Positions 1 through 7,033 of a stretch of 64,000 nucleotides of DNA are shown piece after piece (the first letter of the stretch is position 1; every line of letters begins with the position of its first letter). The stretch is from JADGHX01 sp963837755. GTDB lineage: Bacteria; Pseudomonadota; Gammaproteobacteria; Steroidobacterales; Steroidobacteraceae. The stretch spans positions 1,178,001 to 1,242,000 of the forward strand of contig CAWIOP010000001.1 of assembly GCA_963837755.1 (NCBI GenBank). The letters run 5' to 3'. The notes below the pieces were generated by a model, which did not search any database, was not told the origin of the DNA, and was given only the letters and a program-made list of their open reading frames with translations. The position numbers were made by a program, and so were the translations under genes.

Positions 1-2
1 CG

Positions 3-266
3 AGGCGGAGACCGCGGAGCAGCCAGGAGAACGGCAACATCCTGATCGCGATCCGCCCGAACGGCGAGATCTGGATGGACCGGCGCCAGGTCGACCTGCG
101 CGAGGTGCGGCCGCTCATCGAGCGCCTGCACATCGAGCGGCCCGACGACACCGTGGTCGTGATCGCCGACAAGGCGGCGCAGACCGGCGTGCTCGCGCAG
201 GTGATGGACGAGGTGAAGCTCGGCGGCATCAAGGAGGTCGCCATCGCCGCGGCGCCGGGGAGCTGA
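3..266 (+). CDS. exbD: ExbD-type biopolymer transport protein, C-terminal part
   Basis: The open frame enters from the left edge and ends at a TGA, so only the last 80 or so residues are present. They form the periplasmic C-terminal domain of the ExbD/TolR family: a strand reading NGNILIAIRPNGEIWMD, a helix around LREVRPLIERL, then the DDTVVVIADKAAQTG strand-turn-helix and a VMDEVKLGGIKEVAIA tail. ExbD works with ExbB in the inner membrane to couple the proton gradient to TonB. The tonB-like gene starts 4 bp downstream, which supports a shared operon. The membrane helix and the start codon lie outside the window. Confidence 0.9.
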   Translation, partial: RRRPRSSQENGNILIAIRPNGEIWMDRRQVDLREVRPLIERLHIERPDDTVVVIADKAAQTGVLAQVMDEVKLGGIKEVAIAAAPGS

Positions 267-270
267 CACC

Positions 271-927
271 ATGCAGACCCAGGCCATGCTCACGCCGCGC
301 TCCGTGCCCATCTTCATCGTGGCATTTGGCGCCGCGCTCGCCCTCTTCTCGCTCATGTACACCGTGATTCACGCTACAGGGCACGGCGTGGAGAAAGCCG
401 AACAGCTGCAGACCATCGACTTCGTGCGGCTGCGGCGCGACTCGCAGGTGGAGTCCCTCGCTCGCCGCAAGCCACCGCCGCCTCCGCCGAAGCCGCCGCC
501 GCCTCCGTCCAAAATGAAGGTGGAGGCTGGCAGCGTGCAGGGCGCCGGCGGCGGCTTCGCCATGCCCAACGTGGAGCTGAACGCGAACGTGGGCGGCGGC
601 ACCTTCGTCGGCCAGATGGGGGGTGGTGGTGGCGCTGGCTTGTTCGACGGCGACATCATCCCGCTACAGCGAATTCCGCCGCAGTACCCGCGAGATGCCG
701 CGCGTAACAACATCACGGGCTGGGTGCAGCTCGAAGTGACGGTGAACCCGGATGGCACCGTGCGCGGTTGCAAGGTGATGGACTCGAAACCGAAAGGGTT
801 GTTCGAAGCGTCGGCGGTGGCGGCGGTCATGCGCTGGAAGTTCAAGCCCAAGGTGGTGAACGGGCAGCCCGTGCAGCAGCGCGGCGCCCAGCGCATCGAG
901 TTCGACCTGAACAAGGCTGCTGGATAA
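271..927 (+). CDS. tonB: Energy transducer TonB
   Basis: This 218-residue protein has the TonB layout. An N-terminal inner-membrane helix lies at about residues 12-34, followed by a proline-rich spacer (RRKPPPPPPKPPPPPSK) at about 65-82, a glycine-rich linker, and a C-terminal TonB domain from about 133 that contains the family pattern PPQYPRDAARNNITGWVQL and ends in an RIEFDL strand. TonB spans the periplasm and transmits energy from ExbBD to outer-membrane receptors. The ATG follows the exbD stop by 4 bp and the next gene starts 1 bp after its own stop, so the three genes are probably translationally coupled. Confidence 0.93.
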   Translation: MQTQAMLTPRSVPIFIVAFGAALALFSLMYTVIHATGHGVEKAEQLQTIDFVRLRRDSQVESLARRKPPPPPPKPPPPPSKMKVEAGSVQGAGGGFAMPNVELNANVGGGTFVGQMGGGGGAGLFDGDIIPLQRIPPQYPRDAARNNITGWVQLEVTVNPDGTVRGCKVMDSKPKGLFEASAVAAVMRWKFKPKVVNGQPVQQRGAQRIEFDLNKAAG

Positions 928-928
928 G

Positions 929-2173
929 GTGAGGCGTGCGGTGAAGCGAACGACAATACGTTGGACGGTTGCGATGGCACTGGCCGCCGCCTGTGCGGGC
1001 GGCAACGCGGTGGCGGCGGACTGCAAGGAAGAGAAGGCCGCCCGCACGATGAGCGAGGCCGTGTATCACGGCGTGGATGAAGCGACGAAGCTCATCGCCA
1101 GCAAGCAGCAGGCCGAGGCAATCGACAAGCTCACGAAGCTCGCGGATACGGGCTCGGATTTCGACAAGGCCGTGGTGTACTACAACCTCGGCTTCGCGCA
1201 TTCGTCGAAGAACGACTACGCCAACGCCGCGGCAGCGTTCGCGAAGGCGGTGTCGTTCAAGGCGCTTCCGCAGCAGCAGCAGGAGCAGCTTCAGTACAAC
1301 CTGGGGCAGCTCTACATCGTGGCGGGCAAGCACGACGAAGGCATCAAGGCGCTTCAGGAATACATTTCCACCGCCTGCAAGCCGGTGGCTGCGGAGGCGC
1401 ACATCTTTCTGGCGAACGCGCTCGTCGAGCGCAAGCGCTATCAGGAGGCCGTGCCGCAGATCGACCTTGCGCTGTCGAAGGCGAAGTCCCCGAACCAGAG
1501 CTGGTTCGAGATGAAGCTCGCGGTGAACTACGAGCTGAAAGACTTCAAGGCGTGCGCGCAGACGCTGGTGCAGCTCATCGGCATGGCGCCCACCAAGCCG
1601 GACTACTGGAAGCAGCTCTCCAGCATGTTCTTCGAGATGAAGTCCGATATCGAGGCGGTGGCGGTGCTGTCGCTCGCGGAACGGCAGGGTTTCATCGACA
1701 AGCCGAACGAGCGCAAGAACATGTACAACGTCTACATGATGCTCGACCTGCCGTTCAAGGCGGGCAACTTCATGCAGGAGTCGATCGAGAAGGGAAAGGT
1801 TCCCGCCGACGAGGCGAACCTCGAATCCGTGGCGGACGCGTGGATCAACGCGCGCGAGGCTGCGCGGGCGGAAAGTGCGTTGCGCAAGCTGGCGTCGATG
1901 TCGGAGAAGGGCGAGTACTTCTACAAGCTCGGCGCCATGTTCGGCGACAACGAGCAGTGGAAGGACTCGCGGGAGATGCTCAGGAAGGCGCTCGACAAGG
2001 GCGGCCTCAAGCGTGCCGGCGAGGCGTGGATGCGCCTGGCCGTGGCCGAGTACAACCTGAAGGACACGCCCGGCGCGGTTGCCGCTCTTCAGAAAGCGGT
2101 GGCGTTCGACGAGACCCGCAAGCAGGCCAGCGAGTGGCTGCGTCATCTCAATTCGCAGATGGCCTCTACCTGA
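929..2173 (+). CDS. Secreted tetratricopeptide-repeat protein of the TonB operon
   Basis: A 414-residue protein starting at GTG one base after the tonB stop. Residues 1-30 look like a signal peptide (hydrophobic core VAMALAAACAGGNAVAA, likely cleavage after AVAA). The rest is alpha-helical with TPR-like repeats, for example around AVVYYNLGFAHSSKNDYA, EAHIFLANALVERKRYQ and AWMRLAVAEYNLKDT near the C terminus. TPR proteins downstream of exbB-exbD-tonB are common in proteobacteria and are thought to act as periplasmic scaffolds, but no precise role can be read here. Family assignment is secure; the function is inferred from the operon. Confidence 0.85.
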   Translation: MRRAVKRTTIRWTVAMALAAACAGGNAVAADCKEEKAARTMSEAVYHGVDEATKLIASKQQAEAIDKLTKLADTGSDFDKAVVYYNLGFAHSSKNDYANAAAAFAKAVSFKALPQQQQEQLQYNLGQLYIVAGKHDEGIKALQEYISTACKPVAAEAHIFLANALVERKRYQEAVPQIDLALSKAKSPNQSWFEMKLAVNYELKDFKACAQTLVQLIGMAPTKPDYWKQLSSMFFEMKSDIEAVAVLSLAERQGFIDKPNERKNMYNVYMMLDLPFKAGNFMQESIEKGKVPADEANLESVADAWINAREAARAESALRKLASMSEKGEYFYKLGAMFGDNEQWKDSREMLRKALDKGGLKRAGEAWMRLAVAEYNLKDTPGAVAALQKAVAFDETRKQASEWLRHLNSQMAST

Positions 2174-2211
2174 CGCTGGATCAGCGGGGCGTGAGCGCTT
2201 TGAGCTTCGCG

Positions 2212-2448
2212 CTATTTGCCGCGGCGGCTCTTCGTAGTGCGGCTCGTTCTTTCACGGTCGCTGGCCGGCTCCCCGGAGTCATCTTCGGCGCGCGGCGCTG
2301 CGGTGATGCGCCGCGCGAGCCCTTCGCGCAGCAGGTATTCGATCTGCCCGTTCACGCTGCGCAGCTCGGAGGCGGCCAGCCGCTCGAGCTGCGCCCATAC
2401 GTCGGGCGGCAGGCGTAGCAGAAACGCTTTTTTGTCTGGACTCGCCAA
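2212..2448 (-). CDS. Arc-type ribbon-helix-helix DNA-binding protein
   Basis: A 78-residue protein with an Arc/MetJ-type N-terminal fold. The KKAFLLRLPPDVWAQLERLA segment supplies the DNA-contacting strand and first helix, and SELRSVNGQIEYLLREGLARR the second helix; the last 25 residues are charged and probably disordered. It is read leftwards after the SPFH gene with an 18-bp gap, so the two form an operon. A symmetric four-half-site operator upstream of that gene (3419-3450) has the 11-bp half-site spacing expected for this fold, so autoregulation is the simplest model. The target is inferred, not demonstrated. Confidence 0.8.
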   Translation of the reverse strand: MASPDKKAFLLRLPPDVWAQLERLAASELRSVNGQIEYLLREGLARRITAAPRAEDDSGEPASDRERTSRTTKSRRGK

Positions 2449-2466
2449 CTTTCCGCCGGGGCCGCG

Positions 2467-3390
2467 TCAGCCGTAGAGCGTGCCTGCGTTTACCACGGGC
2501 TGCACTTCGTTCTCCGCGCACAGCACGACCAGCAGGTTGCTCACCATCGCGGCCTTGCGCTCGTCGTCGAGCTCCACGACGCGCCGCTCGGAGAGCGCGT
2601 TCAGCGCCATTTCCACCATCGTGACCGCGCCCGTCACGATCTTCTGGCGCGCGGCGATGATGGCCTCGGCCTGCTGGCGGCGGAGCATGACGCCCGCGAT
2701 TTCCGGAGCGTACGCGAGGTGCGTGAGCTTCGCGTCTTCGACGACGATGCCGGCCTGCGCCAGGCGCTCCTGCAGCTCGCGCAGCAGTGTGGCGGTGACT
2801 TCGTCGATGCCGCTGCGCAAGGTGATCTCGGCCCGGCCGTGCTCCAGTTCCTCCGCGCCTTCGTCGTACGCATAGCTGTTGGCGAGATGGCGAATGGCCG
2901 CCTCGCTCTGCACGCGCACGTATTCTTCGTAGTTCTCCACGTCGAACTGCGCGCGCGCGGTGTCATCCACGCGCCAGACAATAGCGGCGCCCACTTCGAT
3001 GGGGTTGCCGCGCTTGTCGTTCACCTTGATCTTGTCGCTGTTGAGGTTGTGAGCGCGCAGCGAGATCTTGGTGCGCGTGCAGAAAGGGTTGGCCCAGCGC
3101 AGGCCGGCGTTGCGATCAGTGCCGCGATAATTGCCGAAGAGCAGCAGCATGGCCGCCTGGTTCGGCTGCAACATGTAGAGGCCACGGAACGAGAACACAC
3201 CGAGCGCGCCCACGAGCAGGCCGCCGAAAAAGTAGCCCAGGCGCGGCGGTTCGCCGATTCCGGCCGCGAAAGTGATCACTGCGCCGACCAGCAGCGCGAC
3301 GCTGATGACGAACATGACGTAGCCGTTGGCGCTGGTCGCTTCGACTTCGCGCGTCACGGAGCTGCTGGGCTTGCCGGTCGATTTCGCCAT
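2467..3390 (-). CDS. SPFH/band-7 domain membrane protein
   Basis: A 307-residue protein with two closely spaced hydrophobic segments at about residues 24-44 and 50-70, followed by an SPFH (stomatin/prohibitin/flotillin) domain from about 75 to 250. It includes PNQAAMLLLFGNYRGT, IEVGAAIVWRVDDTARAQFDVENYEEYV and the helical ELQERLAQAGIVVEDAKLTHLAYAPEIAGVML region. SPFH proteins oligomerise at the membrane and organise lipid domains or proteases. The ATG has an AGGAGG-like site 8-10 bases upstream. Pairing with a small Arc-type regulator is a recurring proteobacterial arrangement. No protease partner is adjacent, so the role stays general. Confidence 0.87.
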   Translation of the reverse strand: MAKSTGKPSSSVTREVEATSANGYVMFVISVALLVGAVITFAAGIGEPPRLGYFFGGLLVGALGVFSFRGLYMLQPNQAAMLLLFGNYRGTDRNAGLRWANPFCTRTKISLRAHNLNSDKIKVNDKRGNPIEVGAAIVWRVDDTARAQFDVENYEEYVRVQSEAAIRHLANSYAYDEGAEELEHGRAEITLRSGIDEVTATLLRELQERLAQAGIVVEDAKLTHLAYAPEIAGVMLRRQQAEAIIAARQKIVTGAVTMVEMALNALSERRVVELDDERKAAMVSNLLVVLCAENEVQPVVNAGTLYG

Positions 3391-3418
3391 GGCGGAAGAT
3401 GCCTCCTGCGGTTCGTAG

Positions 3419-3450
3419 GTGATGTCAGAGTGATATCACTTTACTATCAC
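3419..3450. promoter_or_regulatory. Symmetric four-half-site operator upstream of the SPFH-RHH operon
   Basis: On the plus strand the order is GTGAT, six bases, GTGATATCAC, six bases, ATCAC. The four half-sites are perfectly symmetric about the central palindrome and repeat every 11 bp, one helical turn. The site lies 29 bp upstream of the SPFH start codon, where it would cover or abut the promoter. Geometry and location match operators of Arc/MetJ-type proteins, and the second gene of the operon encodes one. Confidence 0.7.
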
Positions 3451-3468
3451 CCGCGGAAGCTTCGCAAC

Positions 3469-3493
3469 AAAAAAAGCCCCGCTTGCGCGGGGC
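3469..3493 (-). terminator. Rho-independent terminator reading leftwards
   Basis: A GCCCCGC stem (3476-3482), TTGC loop and GCGGGGC stem (3487-3493) is followed on the minus strand by seven U residues (A-run 3469-3475 on plus). It stops leftward transcription just before the SPFH promoter, so it must end a transcript coming from 3.5-4 kb or from the pdsS gene. Confidence 0.8.
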
Positions 3494-3963
3494 TCATCGA
3501 TCTTCTTTCCTTGACCCGGTGTATCGCTGTCAGCTTCCGGCCGGGCGCGGGCAAACAATTCGTTGCGGAACAATTGCCCTTTTCGCGCCTCGGCGTTGTC
3601 GCGTCTTCACGAGCTCAATGTCTTTCCGGCTGGAACGTTGGGGCTTGTTTCCCCGGCCGAACCTCGAGGCCCGCGTGTTCATTCACGCAACTTTCCGTTC
3701 CGAGCAGCCAGCAAATGGTGTGGCCGCCGCTACCCGTGCCCGCGTCGATGCTCCGAGTTTCTTCCGTTATGCCTTCCGAACCTGTCGTTTGTGCGCTTCC
3801 CGCATCAGGCGGGCCGGCGAAAAACCTCGTGGCTACTCAAGCAAGCCCAATGCCAGTGTTTGGATGCCGCATGAAAACCGGAACTTGCGGCGCGAATGCT
3901 TGAGAGCGACGGGCAAAAGTGTACAGAGTCCCGACAGTGCTTTCATGTCGTTTGTTAACTACA
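3494..3963. other. 470-bp stretch without a recognisable gene
   Basis: Open frames here show no signal, domain or ribosome-binding site and their composition is unlike the neighbours. The sequence is somewhat less GC-rich than the surrounding genes. It lies between the end of pdsS and a strong leftward terminator, so it is either a long 3' untranslated region of the pdsR-pdsS transcript or the site of a minus-strand small RNA. I saw no tmRNA, RNase P or 6S signature. Confidence 0.5.
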
Positions 3964-5928
3964 TCACAGCTTGAGCCACACCGCGAAGCGCGCACCGGAC
4001 TGTTCCGGCAGGTCTTCGGCGCTCGCATGCCCGCCGTGAAACTCGGCGATGAGCTTCACGATGTACAGGCCAAGCCCGAAGTGTGGGCGATGATCGCTGC
4101 CCGCCCGCGACTGCCAGAGTGACTCGAACAGCCGGCCGTGCGAATCCGCCGGAAGGGGCGGCCCGGGGTTCTCCACTTCGAGTACCGCGAAGTGCGACTC
4201 CAGGCGCAGGCGCACGTGGATGGCGGCCCCCGGCGCGCTGAAATCCACCGCGTTATCAATGAGTTTGTCGAGCAGCTGCACGATCAGGTCGGGTGCGCCT
4301 TCGATCTCGAACGGCCCCTCGGGCAGCGCGTCGGTGAAACGGCGCTCGGGGAAGCCGATGCGGTAGGCCGCGACGGCGGAGGCAATCACAGGCACCAGGT
4401 CGAACCGCGTGCGCTCGGCGCTCTGAATGGCTTCTTCAACGCGCGTGGCCGCACCCATGGCGACCAGGATGGCATTGAGGCGATCGCTGCCTTGGCGGGC
4501 GCGATCGAGATAGACGCGCGCCGAAGCGGGAACGCCGCCTTCGCTTTCGAGATTGTCGAGCGATGACCGCACGATGGTGAGTGGTGTGCGGATCTCATGG
4601 GCGAGTTTGCCCGCTAGGGTGCGCAGGTAGCCTGTGTATTCGTTCAGCCGCTGCAGCAGGGTGGAGAAGCTGTGCGCCACGTCCCCCAGCTCATCGGGTG
4701 CCTGCGATTCCGGGAAAGTGGTGACGAGCCCTTCGCGTGTAAGCGCGGACTCACTCGCCTTGCGCAGGCGCGAGAGGCGCAGGGCAAGCCTCGCCGCGAA
4801 CGCGAACATGGCGAGCACGACAATGGCGCTGGTGATGACGGTGAAGTTGAGCAGCGTGGTGAGGGCGCGGTCTCTCAGCGTGAGCCAGCGGTCTGCCGCC
4901 TGAGTTACGCGCAGCGTGCCGATCACGTTCTGATGATCGCGGTCGTAGATGGACGCTGCCGGCGCGTCGAGCATGCGCCGCTCGCCCGGTCGATCGAGCA
5001 GGCGGCGATAGATCAGCATGAGGAACGAACGGTCCTCACCGTACTGCGCGGGCAGGGCGAGGCCATCTGCCATGGCGAGCTGTGCGCCGCCGGGCGTCGA
5101 CACGACGAGACGCAGCCCGGGCTGGATGAACTGCTCCAGGTAGCGGGCCAGCTCAGGCGAGGCGGCTATGAGGCGACCGCGTGTGCCCAGATCGTCGCCG
5201 CGCAGGGTGCCGTAGCTCGACGGCAGGGCCCCGCGCTCGTCGCGGTCGTCGACGAGCACGCCGAACCGGCCGCCGAGCAGTGACAGCGGCACGCGCAGCT
5301 CTAAGCGATAGCCCCGCGTGGTGGGCTGCCATGCACCTTCGATGCGGGCTTCTTCCACCGACACCTGCTGCCCGTATTCGCGTGTCTCGATGCGCCGTGC
5401 GCGCACCGTGCCAGCCCCGGGCGCGGAGAGGAACACCTGCCGCTCAGAGCCTGCCGTGTCTTCGAAGGCGATCCATACGCGGTCGCCGAGCGCGCTTGCT
5501 TCCAGCGGCGGCGCGTTGGGCGCGTCGAAAACGAGCTGGTTGTCGTGCACGTCCAGCAGCGCATAGAACATGCGCTCGTGTACGCCGGTGAGAATGCCGA
5601 GGCGGTCCTTGCCGTGGTCGAAGTATTTCCACGCGCCGGGCGCGTTGGGCCACTCTTCGATGTAACCATCGAGATAGGGCTCGCCGGGCAGCGGCAGGGG
5701 CACGAGATCGAAGCGCTCCGGCCGTGGCAGGGACTCACCTGTGGGGCCGCGGTAGAGCAGGTCGTCACGACCCTGGAGCGAGGCGGAGATGGTCTGCGCC
5801 ATGGCGGCGAGCGATTCGCTCTCGGCGCCCCGGAGCACGGACTCCATCTCGAGCGCATACCGATAGCCGGCCCACGGCAGCACCAGCGTGAGCAGGCTCA
5901 GCAGCAGCAGTTTCAGGCGCAGGGACAT
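3964..5928 (-). CDS. pdsS: Dedicated sortase system sensor histidine kinase (PdsS type)
   Basis: A 654-residue membrane sensor kinase. A short hydrophobic N-terminal segment (residues 5-24) is followed by a very long periplasmic region (about 25-355), a second membrane segment (about 358-382), a HAMP-like linker, the dimerisation domain with the phospho-acceptor motif LAHEIRTPLTIV (His near 444), and a C-terminal ATPase ending in FGLGLYIVKLIAEFHGG. Length, architecture and neighbours match the kinase of the proteobacterial dedicated sortase system, encoded with its regulator, one target protein and a class GN sortase. The signal sensed is unknown. It is separated from pdsR by a 122-bp palindromic element. 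Confidence 0.88.
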   Translation of the reverse strand: MSLRLKLLLLSLLTLVLPWAGYRYALEMESVLRGAESESLAAMAQTISASLQGRDDLLYRGPTGESLPRPERFDLVPLPLPGEPYLDGYIEEWPNAPGAWKYFDHGKDRLGILTGVHERMFYALLDVHDNQLVFDAPNAPPLEASALGDRVWIAFEDTAGSERQVFLSAPGAGTVRARRIETREYGQQVSVEEARIEGAWQPTTRGYRLELRVPLSLLGGRFGVLVDDRDERGALPSSYGTLRGDDLGTRGRLIAASPELARYLEQFIQPGLRLVVSTPGGAQLAMADGLALPAQYGEDRSFLMLIYRRLLDRPGERRMLDAPAASIYDRDHQNVIGTLRVTQAADRWLTLRDRALTTLLNFTVITSAIVVLAMFAFAARLALRLSRLRKASESALTREGLVTTFPESQAPDELGDVAHSFSTLLQRLNEYTGYLRTLAGKLAHEIRTPLTIVRSSLDNLESEGGVPASARVYLDRARQGSDRLNAILVAMGAATRVEEAIQSAERTRFDLVPVIASAVAAYRIGFPERRFTDALPEGPFEIEGAPDLIVQLLDKLIDNAVDFSAPGAAIHVRLRLESHFAVLEVENPGPPLPADSHGRLFESLWQSRAGSDHRPHFGLGLYIVKLIAEFHGGHASAEDLPEQSGARFAVWLKL

Positions 5929-5944
5929 TACTTACCGCGCACGC

Positions 5945-6066
5945 GTCGACTCACTCGAAGAAGCTCGTGGCGGGCACCGGCCGCAAGACCGCTTCCTGCG
6001 GGGCCTCGTGGCGACGTACTCCTACGTCGCCACGTGCCCGCCACGAGCTTCTTCGAGTGAGTCGAC
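5945..6066. repeat. Nested palindromic element, 122 bp
   Basis: A perfect 33-bp inverted repeat (arms 5945-5977 and 6034-6066, each starting or ending with GTCGAC) encloses a second perfect hairpin: arms 6007-6018 and 6023-6034 (CGTGGCGACGTA and its complement) with a CTCC loop. It fills the gap between pdsR and pdsS and does not code. The layout resembles a REP-type or MITE-like element. In the pdsR-pdsS transcript it would fold into a very stable structure that could attenuate pdsS or protect pdsR mRNA. Confidence 0.8.
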
Positions 6067-6078
6067 GTCTTTCGACTT

Positions 6079-6768
6079 CTATTCGACCCATCGATAGCCC
6101 ATGCCGTAGACCGTTTGTATGCCGTCGAACTTCGGCTCGAACACCTGGAACTTGCGGCGGATGCGCTTGATGTGCGAGGTGATGGTGTTGTCGTCGAGCA
6201 CGACGTTCGCCGCATCCATGAGCTGCTGGCGGTTCTTCACGTGGCCGGGATGCTTCGCGAGCGCGTGCACGATCCAGAACTCCGTGAGCGAGAGCAGGAC
6301 GATCTTGCCGTCCCACTGCACCTGCATGCGCTCCGAGTCGAGCGTGAGCGGGCCGCGGCGCACGATCTGCGTGTCTTCGCGCGGTTTGCGCAGGGCATCC
6401 ACGCGGCGAAAGAGCGCATTCACGCGCGCGCTCAGGTGCGGAAGGCTCAGGTCTTTGGTGAGGAAGTCGTCCGCGCCGAGGCGCAGGCCGGAGACAGCGT
6501 CGAGCTCGCTGTCGCGCGCGGTGAGGAAAATGATTGGCAGCTCGGCGGAGAGCGCCCGCAGCTGGCGGCACAGCTCGAAGCCTCCCTCGGGCTCGTCCAC
6601 CAGCGAGATGTCGATGATGGCGAGGTCTGGCAGGCGCGTGGCGAACGCTTCCATGGCAGAAGCCCGGTCGGAATAGGTGCGCACGCTGAAGCCTTCGCGA
6701 GTGAACGCGGCGGCGTAGTTGTCGCGGATGGCCGGTTCGTCTTCGACGATGGCGATGAGCTTCTTCAT
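6079..6768 (-). CDS. pdsR: Dedicated sortase system response regulator (PdsR type)
   Basis: A 229-residue OmpR-family regulator. The receiver domain (1-120) has the acidic pair at E9-D10, the phospho-acceptor D53 in LAIIDISL and the conserved Lys in GADDFLTKDLSLP. The C-terminal winged helix (about 130-229) ends in DNTITSHIKRIRRKF and the QTVYGMGYRWV hairpin. I chose the ATG giving MKKLIAIVEDE because the receiver fold begins there; the frame stays open further upstream. It is divergent from the sortase target gene, so both promoters share the 6769-7033 interval, which contains a short tandem repeat that could be its binding site. Confidence 0.88.
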   Translation of the reverse strand: MKKLIAIVEDEPAIRDNYAAAFTREGFSVRTYSDRASAMEAFATRLPDLAIIDISLVDEPEGGFELCRQLRALSAELPIIFLTARDSELDAVSGLRLGADDFLTKDLSLPHLSARVNALFRRVDALRKPREDTQIVRRGPLTLDSERMQVQWDGKIVLLSLTEFWIVHALAKHPGHVKNRQQLMDAANVVLDDNTITSHIKRIRRKFQVFEPKFDGIQTVYGMGYRWVE

Positions 6769-6865
6769 GGGCACGCTTTCGGACTTCAGGGCGGGACTGG
6801 CAAGTGGAGCCAAGGCTACAGGCTGAAGCGCCCGGATCAAATACCTCATGGCATGCATGGGTCTC

Positions 6866-6901
6866 ATACGGTGAATGCCGTGAACACGGTGCATACGGTG
6901 A
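6866..6901. repeat. Four tandem 9-bp repeats in the pdsR / sortase-target intergenic region
   Basis: Four consecutive nonamers are visible: ATACGGTGA, ATGCCGTGA, ACACGGTGC, ATACGGTGA. They lie between the divergent pdsR and sortase-target genes, where direct repeats of this kind often serve as binding sites for OmpR-family regulators such as PdsR. The spacing is slightly under one helical turn. The function is inferred from position only. Confidence 0.55.
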
Positions 6902-7033
6902 ACAGGCTCATTCCGGCAGTCGTGCCCGGCCGAATACGTCGTCCCTTGCGCCACATTTCGTCAGGATTGCGGAGCGCCTTGCCACGTTGTCGTCCGCATC
7001 CGGCAGCCTCGCTGCGGCGAAATAGGCCCCGTT

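Noticed and set aside
842..2146. Long antisense open frame of 434 codons over the TPR gene
   Set aside because: It mirrors the codon bias of the GC-rich TPR gene, is rich in His/Arg/Leu with no domain, and lacks a ribosome site.
3483..3974. 163-codon frame after the leftward terminator
   Set aside because: Its composition resembles non-coding sequence, no motif or ribosome site is present, and it runs into the end of pdsS.
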